Below, one piece after another: positions 1 through 11,900 of a stretch of DNA of 64,000 bases (position 1 is its first letter; each line of letters begins with the position of its first letter). The position numbers and the translations under genes were made by a program. This stretch comes from Lepidodermella squamata. Its lineage: Eukaryota; Gastrotricha. The stretch lies in assembly GCA_047495785.1 (NCBI GenBank), contig JBLDXI010000042.1, forward strand, positions 2,170,001-2,234,000. Reading direction: 5' to 3'. Under the pieces are notes generated by a model that was given only the letters and a program-made list of their open reading frames with translations, did no database searches and was not told where the DNA came from.

Positions 1-2418
1 AGCTCATCATTGTTAAGGTCAACATCAAGTTTCGCTAGACATTCTTCCATTTCCTTCTCAAGGTTTCTGCAGGCCAGTACCAGGGGTTCGCCGTTAGCTA
101 ACAATTTTCTACAAATATTATATATTTGAAGATAAGCTTCCCAAGTAGCTTTCGGAAGGCCAAGACCACGATGTTTACGAGCAGCATAGAAGAAGCTAGT
201 GGGCGTGCTTGTAGGCAAACCGACGCATTCTTTAACGACGCTACGCATAATGACGTCAACGGATTCCAAAAATGTTTTCCTGATCGCTTTAATTGGCGCC
301 GTTTGAAACGGATAAATAAGCTTTGGCCAGATGAACTGGGTCAAAATAGTCAGTTTTTGGTCTGCTAGTAATAGGTTCGAATTTGCTAGCAGTTCTAGTT
401 GTTCCTTCAGTTCAGAGATGACGGCTGCTTCGTCAAACACAATTTCATCATGGAAGGTGACGCCAAGATACTTGATCGTTTCATCGTTTTTGATTGCCGG
501 AATGGAATCTCCGTTGCTTAAAATCAAAGGATCGCAGGATAAAACACCATTTTCCACGATAATCGCTGCGCATTTCTTTACGTTAACTTCCAAGCCTATT
601 TGAGAGAAGAGGTTTCGAGCCATTTCGACGAGTGTTGCAGCGGAATCACGACTATTTCCGACTGGGGCCGAGCACTGAAACGTTTGCTAGTTCTGATGAA
701 AGCTTAAAACCATAGGCATCAGCTACTTCTTTTTCTGACAATTCACGAAGGACAAAATCGATACAAAGGTTGAAGATGGTTGGTGAGATTGGTGAGCCTT
801 GCATAACTCCTCTTTGAAATGAGATTTTAGAAGTTTTGTGACCATTTGCCTCGATCTGAGTGGAATTATGATTAATTAGCTCCAGAATCATTTCACGCAG
901 GTTGCTTGGTATCGGTAATGTTTCCAGAGTGCGCTGAATGTGCTCAAAGCCAATGTTGTCAAAGGCTTTTGCCAGATCCAGAAAGGTTACAACGCATGTA
1001 GACTTTTCTGCCTTCGCTTTTCTTAGACAACCGGAAACAATCGAAGAGTTTATATGTGTACCGGCGCATGATGTAAATCCACGCTGGTTAGACGAAAAAC
1101 TTACGTATTCTCGTAGTCGTCGATCAAGCATTCGTTCGAAAACCCTTCGAACAAGTGAGGTTATCGTAATTGGACGCCAGTTGTTTGGGTCACCCAAATC
1201 TCCAGATTTGTCGATCAACACTGTTCTTGCTAATTTGAGGCTCCTCGGAAGCATTTTCCTTTTCAGCATGGAGTTGTATATGAGGACAAGAACGTCAATG
1301 CAGCCTTCCGCATGAAGTACTCTCATTAGTGTTCTGTCTGGTCCAGGAGATGTATCAAGTGCTATCCCGGCCGCGGCGGCTTTTACTTCGTCAGCGCTTG
1401 TTTCGGATTCGAAAGTAGAGTCAATTTTTGTTTGTTCGTCTACTGTCATCGCATTGTCGTAGAAAGGTCGTGTCGAGTCATTAGCTTTTCCCCATCGTGT
1501 TGCGAAAAAAGAATTAATTTGACTTATCGGTATTAGGCAACCTTTGGACTTGGCCTTGCTGGTCACTAATCTTGCGACTTGACGCCGCCGATTGTAGAAG
1601 AGGTATTGAGCCAGTTCGTATTCGTATTGATGTCTAGATTTTTCTCTCGATCGCTTTGCTGCTCTGGCAGGATTCGACGATGCCTTAAAGTTTTTCTTCG
1701 ATGGCGAGTTTTTGTTCTTTCTCTTTTTCTTTCGGGCAGCGACATATTTTCGAGCCGGGTGCTTAGGGCCCGGTAAATCGTCAATAACATTAGGGAGGTT
1801 CTCCATGAATTCTGACACAGCTTCGTCGAATTCTTCATCGGAACAGTTACTAGTTATCACAGTTTTGAATTTGACGCTCCATTCAGCAAAAAAAGAAACT
1901 TGTTTCTTTGATTTGGTCATCTCGGTACGATCTTCTTTTTCGATTCCAACAGTTGTAGTAGTTGTAGATCTTGCAAACTTTTCGACCGTTTCTTTCCGAC
2001 GCTGACCTGGATGGGATCGGGTGATGTGTTGAGCTAAACCTTTATTCGTAGCAAATTTGCGATCACAGTGAGAACATTCCACTGTAGGTTCCACTACGTG
2101 ATTCTCATTAGTTCCAGCAGTTTTATGTTTCATTCGAATGTGGCATCCAAGGCCTCTGTTATCGAGAAATTTAGCTTTGCAACCTTCTTCAGTGCAGACC
2201 ACCGTCTTTTCTTTTTTGGGTTTCTGAATCGAACTGGGTGCAGGTTGAGGGCTATCAGCTGGGTTGAAATCCAATGAAACCCTTGTCTCGTTCAGGACGT
2301 TTTCAACCTGAGCAACAACGACGCTGCCTGACCATACATGATCAATTGTTTCGTTTGATGATACCGGGCCAGGGTTCATTTCAATGTCACCTGCAGTTAT
2401 GAGCAACAAATAGACCAA
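1..2418 (-). pseudogene. R2-like non-LTR retrotransposon ORF, frameshifted in the catalytic box, truncated by window edge
   Basis: The minus strand encodes a retrotransposon polyprotein. After a 2A-like N terminus come two C2H2 zinc fingers (first pairs around residues 75-95 and 115-135; the second contains GLAQHITRSHPGQ, typical of R2/NeSL-type elements), a very basic linker, and a reverse transcriptase with the blocks SPGPDR, WRPITITS, FLDLAKAFD and GVMQGSPISPTIFN. The frame stops near 652, exactly where the F/Y-A-D-D active-site box should follow. A second minus-strand frame resumes at about 676 and runs open to base 1; it holds the thumb-like region (KYLGV, ENGV). A short deletion has therefore removed the catalytic aspartates and shifted the frame, so this copy cannot be active. 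The clade assignment (R2/NeSL/R4 group) rests on zinc-finger and RT style only. The 3' end lies outside the window. Confidence 0.85.
2362..2418 (-). other. 2A-like ribosome-skipping motif
   Basis: The motif GDIEMNPGP, preceded by a leucine-rich run (LLLITA), sits at the N terminus of the retrotransposon frame. It matches the 2A consensus D-x-E-x-N-P-G-P. N-terminal 2A peptides are established in several non-LTR retrotransposons of trypanosomes and marine invertebrates. In this copy an in-frame TAA lies only about 9 codons upstream of the motif, so little of the upstream context 2A normally uses can be translated with it. Confidence 0.8.
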
Positions 2419-2943
2419 TTAATCTGCTTGGCCTCTTCCACGAATGAGCTTCCTGCGACATGAATACCGTATTATCAAGATGTCTTGCATTTGGAAACCG
2501 CTATGACGGGGCAATTGTACAGCTTTCATTGAATTAGATTCATAGTTAGATTGCAGTTTCTCACCCAAAGCAAAGCAAACAACAAGGATAACAAACCGGC
2601 GTTTAATGGCAGTTATCGACGACTGGCAAGGGCCACGACGTTTCTTCACGGTTCTTGGTGTTTCGAATTCAAGGCGTTTCGGTTTGAAGTTGGACAGAAG
2701 TTCGATTCTTGAGGATTCACCCACGGCAATAAGCAAAGTTCCAATGATTATTGTTGAGAGCATTACCAGCGAATTCAATGAAAATCGGAAAAGATGGAAA
2801 AAAGGTTCGAAAACATGTTCAATCCCACATAAATTTAAGACCAGCGTGTTGCTCGTAACGAGGCGAGCAATCTGGTCTACATCCCAGAGCAACCAGCCAG
2901 AGATAACCAGCAAAAAACCCCAGAAAACCGTTTTCCAGGTCAT
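2419..2943 (-). CDS. hypothetical 174-aa ORF in frame with the retrotransposon
   Basis: This minus-strand ORF starts at ATG 2943 and ends at a TAA that lies in the same frame as, and directly before, the retrotransposon ORF. The N-terminal ~90 residues have two hydrophobic stretches (residues ~5-22 and ~58-78), followed by a basic part. I recognise no domain. It may be the decayed 5' part of the element, joined to the zinc-finger/RT frame before the TAA arose, or chance coding in the element's 5' region. The 2A peptide right after it favours the first reading, because 2A elements need upstream coding sequence. Confidence 0.35.
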   Translation of the reverse strand: MTWKTVFWGFLLVISGWLLWDVDQIARLVTSNTLVLNLCGIEHVFEPFFHLFRFSLNSLVMLSTIIIGTLLIAVGESSRIELLSNFKPKRLEFETPRTVKKRRGPCQSSITAIKRRFVILVVCFALGEKLQSNYESNSMKAVQLPRHSGFQMQDILIIRYSCRRKLIRGRGQAD

Positions 2944-3575
2944 TTTTGAAAGTTAAGACAATAAAATTGATGTTGCTTTTAGGATAGAATTTTCAAATCA
3001 CTAATAATCACTAATCAAATCACTAATAATAATCCAGATTTTCTGGTCGACAATTCTTGAATTTTCCACTCTATGTGATTTTTCTAAATGACTTTTTAAA
3101 GTTCTTCAAATTTATTTCCCACCCGTGTTGCGTAATCACGAAGAATCGTGTCCTTGTTTTCAGATTTAATTGAATTTAGCTACATAGATTAATTCTCATA
3201 ATAAACCGTTATCATTCGTTCGAGTTGTCCTGAGTTATTGGATATTTCAGCCGATTTTTGAAAGTCGATAGGCCTGATCTAGCATGCAACTCGCTGCCAC
3301 TAATTAACGATTTCATTGCTCAGCGCCCTGGCAATTTTCCCGGTTTTTTCACAACTTTTTATGATTCGAGTTTGACATTGAAAATGGCAACATCCCGAGA
3401 AGGGGCGGCGGGAGCTTCTGCCCGATTTTATAACTTGCTCTGATCTTAATAGGGCAGTCGAATGAAAATCAAACCCCGCCTGAGAAGATAATAATGCCGG
3501 GGGAACCCCCGTACTGTCGCCATTCGTGTCGTGGACATCTTTGTTTCTTTGTTTGTATGTATGCACCCATGTGCA
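2944..3575. other. AT-rich spacer, no gene seen
   Basis: This is AT-rich non-coding sequence with a short direct repeat of CACTAATAAT near 3000-3030. I see no gene or transposon ends here. Confidence 0.4.
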
Positions 3576-3577
3576 CT

Positions 3578-3740
3578 GCTTGACTACACGCCTACGTACA
3601 CGCCTACATTCTACGCGCCGAATTGCGGCTCCGAATGTCGAGGAAAAGGAAAGCCTCATCGTACACGCCTATTGACTACACGCCTACGTACACGCCTATA
3701 TAACGCAATGTGCAAACCAAGACTACCCGCCTACATCACT
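3578..3740. repeat. short minisatellite of CACGCCTAC units
   Basis: The unit ACACGCCTAC(GT) recurs several times (3588-3625, 3662-3705, 3721-3740) with other sequence between, so it is an interrupted local repeat. No function is implied. Confidence 0.6.
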
Positions 3741-3942
3741 CCAGAGCCAAAAAAGAAGTCATTCCAACCACTAGCCACTGGAACCTTAAATTGCCGGGTA
3801 AACCTTTGCGCACGGACGGAAAATAATTGCTTCTTGCTTCGCGATTGGCGCGAGTTTCGCGAGTTCACACTTCACCCAGCGCTCACATCATACGTGATAC
3901 GAACCAAACCGTTAACCGTAGCCAAAGTTCATGCCGTCTTAC

Positions 3943-4365
3943 GAAATTTTGCCGTGAAGGCCTCGTAAAACTGCGGCAAAATTTGCATTATATACGTAAG
4001 GGGCAGTAGCTCGTTCGAAACCGTGTGCTTCAATGCTCCGGAGGCAACGATTTCCACTTTCGTTGCTCTGAGGCAACCATGGTGTTGCCGGAAGATGCAT
4101 TAGACTCGGTCCTAACCAATTTGGCTTTAACGTTGTTTTCCTCGACAGTCGTGGCCGAAAGTTGACGCGTGGAAGTCGGCTTGTTGCGTTGCTGCTGCCG
4201 TATGAGCACCACGGCGTCATAACGGCGTGGTCTCAGAGCCACGAAAGTGGAAATCATTGACTCCGGAGCATCGGAGCACACGGTTTCGAACGAGCTACTG
4301 CCCCTTACGTATATAATGCAAATTTTGCCGCATTTTTACGAGGCGATCACGGCAAACTTTCGGTA
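3943..4365. mobile_element. foldback/MITE element with ~120-nt imperfect inverted repeats
   Basis: The sequence from about 3943 to 4075 (with the landmarks TGCGGCAAAATTTGCATTA and CAGTAGCTCGTTCGAAACC) returns as its reverse complement from about 4230 to 4365, around a core of roughly 150 bp. This gives a near-palindromic non-autonomous element of about 420 bp with no coding capacity. Related pieces occur at 4555-4615 and 4935-5005, also in opposite orientations. Confidence 0.75.
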
Positions 4366-4554
4366 AAAGACTTCAACAAATGTCTCCGTCTCTAATCAAC
4401 GATCAACAAGTGTCCGAATCGATGGCAGATTCAGTGTTTTCTTAGTCTTAGGCGAGGGCCGAGGCTGGAACTCAATGACATTTTGTGATGTGCTCAAATC
4501 GACGAACGAATTCGGTCCAAGAGAGCCCCGTGCGGAGATTAACGAAAGTGTATC

Positions 4555-5005
4555 GTTGACTCCGGAGCATTGAAGCACACGGTTTCTGAACGAGCTGCCC
4601 CGCACAACTTCATTGCAATCTCAAAGAGGGTGTTGCGGCGATTAGTTTGAAGGATCTTGTTTTCCGCAATCGCCTGTACGTCAGTCGGGCTATTTCGGTG
4701 AATCAGCACTGCCTTTCAGGACATATAAGTCAGTAAAGCGACGTCGGACGTGGGTTAATTTCGGATTTCGCCTGCGGCACGGTTCGACTGATACTGATTG
4801 GCAACAGTAGCGCCGGGAGAACCGATTTGACATCTTTCTCTGAATTCAAACAGTGTATTGTTTACACTATTACGTGGATAAAATTGTTATTTATGAGTCG
4901 TTAGACGAGTAAACTCAATAGTGGCTTCGAGTTCAACTGCGGCAAACTTTGTATTACGTGCAGGGCAGCTCGTTCAGAAACGATGTGCTTCGATGGTCTG
5001 TTGTC
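4555..5005. repeat. second, diverged copy of the foldback family
   Basis: The motif GAGCTGCCC with CGTTCAGAAAC appears inverted at 4575-4610 and 4955-4985. It is related in sequence to the 3943-4365 element. The outer boundaries are unclear because another inverted repeat (4790-5580) overlaps it. Confidence 0.5.
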
Positions 5006-5580
5006 GACGATACAATTTTGTGGTCCGAATTAGACTCGATCCCAACAAATGAGGCTGGAGGTGATAGGATGTGGCTTTAGAACGATTTTTCATATGTTCG
5101 CTCGTTTTGATGGAGTTCGCTCTTACTCAGTGATCGGAAGCACCGATTACTTTTTGTGCGGTATGACTATAGGCCTAAACTTTTATGTGTGAAACAAATC
5201 CTGAACGACGCCGCTGTTGATTTGAAATGATGGAAATTTAGGTTTAACTTTCACGCGCGTGGAGGAAATCGTCGACGAAGACACCTTTGCTTGGATCGAG
5301 CAAAATCCGGAAGTAGGCTTGATCCAAGGCCATAGTTGCCTCAGAACAAGAAAAGTGTAGTGTTGGCTCATCAAGTAATATCAATCTCGTTATCTCGTTA
5401 AACTTTTTTCTTGAGTTTACTCGTCTAACGACTCATAAATAACAATGTTATCCACGTGTAAACAATACACTTTTGAAGGTTTAGGAATTCAAAGAAAGGT
5501 GTCAAATGGGTTCCCCCGGCGCTACTGTAGCAGCTATGCTGCTGCTGTTGCCAATTCATTCGATTCAATCTAAACGCCTA
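4790..5580. mobile_element. inverted-repeat element (~790 bp)
   Basis: The left arm at 4790-4925 (landmarks GGCAACAGTAGCGCCGGG, TGTATTGTTTACAC and GAGTCGTTAGACGAGTAAAC) is found reversed at 5405-5575. The internal ~480 bp has no convincing coding sequence. It looks like a non-autonomous DNA transposon; no clean target duplication was identified. Confidence 0.65.
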
Positions 5581-6690
5581 TCAAATCAGTGTTTCCTTTT
5601 GACGTCTTATGCCTTACGAGGTCCGTCATAGCTCAATGTCATTAATTCGATGAAATTCGAGAATGACAGAGGCAGCTTAACTGCGTAAAAAATCGAAAAT
5701 ATTTAATATTTCATCAAAATTGTCAACATTTCATATTACATTTTAGGCGAATTTTCTGAATTGAAATTTGCTGTTGATTTTTCAGAGAAATATCCGAAAA
5801 GTAATTTCAGGCCACTCCTAATTAAGATCAATCCTAATAATATTCATGAATACGAGTTTCCACAGGCCGCTGAAATTCCAGTGACGGCATCCTAATTTGC
5901 AGCCTCCTTAACCGGGTCAAAGCTTGGGATGGCCAAGGTGATTGAATTTTGAAGCTGGGATTTTAAATGAAATTTTTTGTTATTTCAATTGGACGAGCTG
6001 TGTGTATTTCATGTAAATTGAAGCAATGAGAATCCAGGTTCCGTTTTAATCGTAAGTTCATTAACCCCAAGCAGGACTGAAGATCAGAGTAAAATAACAA
6101 TGGCTAACCAGTCAAATCAAAGTCGCCCTGGTAACTAAGAAAAAAACTTGGCACTTATGACTCATCGCGTTATCATTTTGCAGAGCCTTCAGCGAGAAAG
6201 TTTTTCAAATACACATAATCCGTGTCCGTCTCTTTCAGCGCGTTGCCATGACAACTGTCTTAAGGCGTAGCAACAATCTATTTTTAGCTCCTGCATTCAA
6301 TTACAGCCCTCGTTATAGCTTTCCCTTGTTTAAAGAACGGGTCTGGCTCCCGACCCAGTGCCTTTACCGAGGGAGCACTGTATCGCCCTTCAAAGAGGGG
6401 ATGATCAACCCAGGAATCCGACTGTCTGATATTTATTGGCTTATTGGCGAGACCTCACTAATCGCTACCTAGCTGTCTGACTCAAGAGACCCCGCAAGCG
6501 ACCCCTAAGAACGCTCATTCGGGACCCATGGCCTCGGGCCATCCATTCAACGAATGGGACGTCTCAAGTATATCAAGGAATATTCAATTTTCCTTCAAGC
6601 TTCTCGTAGGACGCCCAAGCGTAAACGTTTATCGCCTTGAACAAAGTTAAGGAGTTCCCCGTCAACTGTCAAAGGCCGCTAGGCCGACAG
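5581..6690. other. non-coding stretch upstream of the P4H fragment
   Basis: I find no gene. The sequence around 6390-6420 (CAAAGAGGGGATGATCAAC) recurs at 17771 before the second P4H fragment, so the duplicated block begins at or before 6390. Bases ~6430-6695 are absent from the second copy. Confidence 0.5.
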
Positions 6691-6710
6691 TGGTAATTCT
6701 TCATTCTTTC

Positions 6711-7125
6711 CGAATTTGGCGAAGAGAATTAAGGCGATTTCCGATCTGAGAGCTCAAGATGAAGATTCGAGTGAGCCTTTTCAAGTGAGCACGTACGGAT
6801 TGGGAGGTCGCTACAAGCCTCATTATGACTTCATCCACCCTCATCCCACTGGGAAATTGGGTGACAGACTTGCTACTCTGTTGATCTACCTCAATGACGT
6901 TGAGGCGGCGCGACGATTTTCAGCCATCTGAATCTACGAGTTGAGCCCGAAATGGGTACTGGGCTGTTTTGGTACAATGTCCAGTCGGATGAAACGGTTT
7001 ATCGTCGAACGTTGCATGGCGCGTGCCCTGTAATTCGGGGCGAGGAATTGGTCGTTAACAAAGGGTTCCGATTCCGCGGCCAATGGCGCAATATACTGTG
7101 TTCAAAGACAGCTTCGGCATGGATA
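6711..7125 (+). pseudogene. prolyl 4-hydroxylase alpha-subunit fragment (copy 1)
   Basis: The translation matches the C-terminal catalytic domain of prolyl 4-hydroxylase, an Fe(II)/2-oxoglutarate dioxygenase that modifies collagen in the ER. It shows YGLGGRYKPHYDF with the iron-binding H-x-D, GDRLATLLIYLNDV, FWYNV and a distal His in LHGACPV. A frameshift near 6905-6930 (in place of the usual glycine-rich turn) breaks it, and the N-terminal part of the enzyme is missing. It is paralogous to 17,836-18,243 and marks the start of the duplicated unit. Confidence 0.8.
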
Positions 7126-7134
7126 TTGTTTTAA

Positions 7135-7770
7135 AATATTGCGCGAGTCTGCCTAATATGCTCAACTGTTGAATGTTGAAGCTTCTCTGAGAGAGAAAAT
7201 AAGTGCGGTTTTCTTCCATTTTCGGAGACTAAACTCCCTTGCAAACAAACAGGATAGCGCGCTGCAAGCAGAACTTGCAAATCCTGGTAACCCAGTTACC
7301 GGGTAATCTTTCGCCACAAGGAAGTTTTAGAAAAACTACCGATTTCCCAGTCATATCCTAGTGGAATTAGGGTAAGGTTTTCCCTGTCATTTCCCTGCAT
7401 TTCTATAAAAACGGCTTCTATAAAAAGTCAACATTAGTCTCTTGACATTAGCAAACATTTCGACTTGGCGTTTGTAAGTCCAATTTTACCTTTTGAGTGC
7501 GCAATTAATGTTGGTGGCCGCACGAAGATAAGGATTGCCTTCGAAATAATATAGATTTCATCATTTGGTGAATTGGGTTTGAAAGTGAACGGAAAACTAG
7601 ATGACCATTTAAAGTTGGATATTTTCCAAGCTCAACTCCGGGCCCATCGTAGTTTCGTCCGGCCCGCACGCATCGGTTGCACAATTGGAGTTTAAAAGTG
7701 GACTATGTGATACAGTTATCTCGTAGTTATCTCGTTGTATCATCAATCGATAAATCAATAAATTATCTTT
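7135..7770. other. non-coding spacer
   Basis: No gene is visible. The end of this stretch (GATACAGTTATCTCG to the CGATAAATCAATAAATTA run) aligns with 18,297-18,346 in the second copy of the duplication; the next ~1 kb is an insertion unique to this copy. Confidence 0.4.
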
Positions 7771-7833
7771 TCTCATTCATTCTCATTTTTATTGCAAATT
7801 GTTTTTCAACAGTTAGCAAATAGTTAAGTTTAG

Positions 7834-8746
7834 TTAGCAGAAAGCAGAGTTGTTAACCACGCAAGACGGCAGACGGTTCCACGCAGCACGCACGCGCCTG
7901 GAAAAGCTAAATTTATAGTTCAGGTTATTTCTAACCGCTTTCATCGTCATAGAATGAGGAGGAAGGCGAGAGTTTCGGGAGATTATAAAAAAGTCAGAGA
8001 AATTTATATCAATACAACCCTGATACATTTTATGCATTAGAATGAGGTCATGTTGGAAGCGGCGAACCTCTAGCGTCGTTAAGCCCAATTTCTGTAGACG
8101 TTCCTCATAAGATGCACCCTCGACCGTTTCGTGATACGAGCTTCGATAGAGTAGTCTTTTTGTGAACCGCTTTTGTACCGATTCAAGGTCATCAATATCC
8201 TGTAATGAAAAAGGCGAGTACACGGCTGGACAGAAGTCCAAACGAGATAATGTGTATGTTTTATACGCTCTAAATCGAGGGCCTCTTAGACGAAAACGAT
8301 TTGGCTATCATTCCATTAATACGATTACTTTTCGCTGCGAGAGACTGACAATGATCTGAAAAAGATAGCTTTGAATCGATAGTAACACCGAGATCTTTCA
8401 CTGAGTTGACAACTTGCAGGTCCACACCGTTGGTGCTAAATTGAAACGGAAATTCATTTTTGCCCATTCTCAGTACGACACATTTTTTAGAATTAACAGA
8501 CAATCCGTTATCGTCAAACCATTTGATTAACCGATCTAAGTCTTCCTGTAGTTCAAAGCAGTCTGTGAGATTACGAATGACCTTGTATAGCTTCGTGTCA
8601 TCAGCAAATAACTTCATAATCGATTTCAGAATACACGAGTTCACATCCGATGTGTATATCAGAAACAATATCGGACCAAGAACCGAGCCTTGAGGCACCC
8701 CGGAAGTTACGGGGGACCATTCCGAGGCTTCAGAGTTGACAATCAC
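7834..8746 (-). pseudogene. CR1/Jockey-type LINE fragment (reverse transcriptase C-terminal part)
   Basis: Two minus-strand frames together cover the last third of a LINE reverse transcriptase. The upstream frame carries SGVPQGSVLGPILFLIYTSD and the intact FADD active-site box; the downstream frame carries the typical thumb/tail region (CPAVYSPFS, YEERLQKLGLTTLE, AWNRLP). They are joined by a frameshift near 8241-8270. The element is 5'-truncated, as is usual for LINEs. Comparison with the second copy of the duplication places the inserted segment at roughly 7,771-8,790, so it landed after the duplication or was lost from the other copy. Confidence 0.85.
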
Positions 8747-8996
8747 ACGAAAGAAACGATCGGAAAGAATTTTTCTTATTCAGCTCTTATTCAGCTGCAG
8801 AAAACCTTGAAGGTAACGAATAAATTTGCACGATGTTAAGAATTCCTAGCGCTCAAATTTTCATTATCCAAGTCTCCAAACGAAAGTGATTTCGCCAAGA
8901 AAACTAGGAGAGTCTTAATTGGAAAATTAACGAGTTGTTTGCAGTCACGAACTGAGAATATCTAGTAGAAAATTGCATGTTTTTTGACATTTCGAA

Positions 8997-11900
8997 ATGA
9001 TAGCAAGACTTATTGTGCTTTTAGCGGGCGTAACCGCTTGCACAGCCCAGGCTACAGAAACTTGCCTCTGGAACTCAACTGTCTCGAAAATAACCACATT
9101 CAGCTTCAATACATACATGAATCGGAAGAATTTCACGCCGAACGCCTTCATTTCATTCGACCTGGGAACAACTATTTCAGTGAGTTGCGATGCTGATTTG
9201 AGTACTAGCTCGACAAAATGCTTGGACGGTGGCTGGTGGACAAAAAGCATCAACAAGTGCTCAGACTTTAGTATGTAAATTCGTGAAAAGTTGTTTCCTT
9301 CAACATTATGAGGCTATAGATTCCGTCAATCAAATGAGCAATCAAACATGCGATTGGCCAGTTGCGTTGAAAGCCGATCATAGGTACAAAATCAGCGTTG
9401 ATAACGAAGTGACTTGGACTGACGCTTCATCATTGAAAGCTAAACGCGGAGATGCGATCGTTAGAGATTTTTGCCCGTCTGGAGCTTACATTCAATCGAC
9501 CTGTATCAACGGCAAATTTCTGCCAGATCCTACTAATTTTGATTGTGGCGAACCCGGTGATAAACCTCCCTCGAAGCTCACAGCTTATTGGCCGCTGGCT
9601 AACGACACGTTGCTTAGAGCGGTTACTCAAGGCACACCAAGTTTCTCCGCCATGGATGGAGCAGCTTTAACAACTATAACATCAGGGAAATTATTGGAAA
9701 CAGGGTATAAGTTGGGTGGATCGAATGGCGGATGGTTAAAAGACATAGAAAGCGTCACACAAATATCCGGACAGATCTGGTCCATTGCAGTGTTAGCGAG
9801 AGGAGTCTTCCGCGGCGATCTGGTGGCGATCTCATCTGGGAACGTTGTTAACAAAGTATCAGTTATCGGTGGCACCGTGAACATCAACCTTCCAGGCAAA
9901 ATCACTCCTGTCCAAGATAACAACTTCGGTAATTTGAACGGCTGGTTACTGTATTTGGTTGGCCATGATGCGAAACTAGCTAAGGTTGTACTCGCCGTTG
10001 GCGGGAGTGTTAAAATAAACTCTGGAATTATAGCAGCCGGAAATGGGACCATTCCTAACACCGGGGTTGATATCACTCTCGGCGAAGCGTGAGTGGCAAA
10101 TGCATATCGTTAGCGGCGCGCCAAAACAACCACTTAGATGATTCATTCGATCGTACTTGAAGTCGCCGAACGTAATGATAAAGTACGATAGGCCATTTGA
10201 GCACTGATTTTTTTCTACTCTCGATCGTACTATCCATATAAAATCTATAAATAGTAAAGTGGTTGTTTTGACGCGCCGCTAACGATATGTTCTTACTCAA
10301 GTACTCAAGTAATTGCGCATTTTTAGCTCCAATTCCTCTGGGGCAATTTCTTGTCTCATGATGTTCAACTTTTTCTATTCTGATCGAGATTCAGCTGACA
10401 TACTCTCCCGGCAATGTAAATCAGGTTATACCGAGATTTTTCGAAAAGGTTCCGCTTCTCAAGATTGCCTTTCTAACAGCCGTTTTGTCTCCTGATACAT
10501 CGACTCCTAACTCTTGCCAAACCTGCGCTTGGAATTACGACGAAAATATGTCAATGAACATTGCAAACTTCCGTAAGTTGAGGAAAGTTTGCTTTCTCTG
10601 ATAAAAAGCTTCTGCTTTTAATGATAGACAAATTCTACCGCCGAGGAGCGGCGACGATAACGAGAAACGGCATGACGATTCGATTGGCTGCAATGGGCCA
10701 GCAAGGCGTAGTGTGGTCTCCTCTAGTAAGTATTGAAATCAAAGCTTTGAAACATCAATTTTCGGTCGAAAAACATTCAACAGATGTATTAAGTACCTAC
10801 GCTAACATTCGTTTTATTCAGACTTTTAAAGCATCGATCGATTTCCGCGCAGAATTCCATGTTTCAATTGACATCGCCAATGTTGACTTCGAAATTTGGT
10901 TTGTAGCAGCCCAGTCAATCGACCTGACAAAAGGATCAAGTGAAATCCGGGCCTTCAACGTGAAGATGGACTCATTTGCCGGAATGTTCGTTCGCCGATC
11001 AAAAACCGGTTATTACGAAATTCAATACTCTGGCAAGCCTGCGCCTCTTGCTAACTTGGTACTGGCAACCAATGTGAGCAAATCCTGCTCGCTCCAGATG
11101 CTTTATCTGGAAAAAGTCGGGAATAATCTAACCGTGTTCTGTCAGGACTCCAGCTACGCCACATTTGTAGTTTCTGTAGATATAAGTTCATTCAACTCGA
11201 TATCTGACGATATAGTTATGGGGGTTTACGCCCAGTATCAGATACATCTACTGGCTATCAAGACACAGGCCTATTTGCACCAAATCAAGTTCTACACCAA
11301 CGGCGCCGTTAGCACTACTTCAACGAGTACCACTAGTACCACTAGTACCACTATTATGACTAATTCCACTATGGTTATAAGTACCGCTGCTACCAATGAA
11401 TCTTCACCATCCAGTACTACTTCACTGATAATATCAGCATCTCCACCGATAACTTCATCACCTGACACTAATTCTGCAATGACAGCTACCACATCGATGC
11501 CCTTAACTCGAGATATCCCTATGACAACTACCGCAACGATGATGACCTCTAAGACGCTCTACACATACAAGGCAGAAATGAATATGATTATTGTCGGCGA
11601 TGTGTTTAATATTCCGAATTTTAACCTAACGATTTCGTCCCAGCCTTGGGATTCGAGCTTAGACAGACTTGGCTCCCCAAACTTCACCGCTCTAGCTGAC
11701 TTCATGATGCCACTTATTCGAAAGCAAGCTGATATTACCGGCGAACTATTGAGTTGTGAGGTACTTTGGGTGAATATCACTGGTTTCCGGAAGGGCAGCA
11801 TCATTTCGGATTACATTGTGGCTTTGAGGAGTTTGACACAGCTAACTGAGAGCGAAATTGCCGCGAAAGTCGCAATGGCCGCGGAGAAATTGAGGGAAAC

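Noticed and set aside
938-1315. 125-codon plus-strand ORF
   Set aside because: It is antisense to the conserved reverse transcriptase region and has no recognisable domain.
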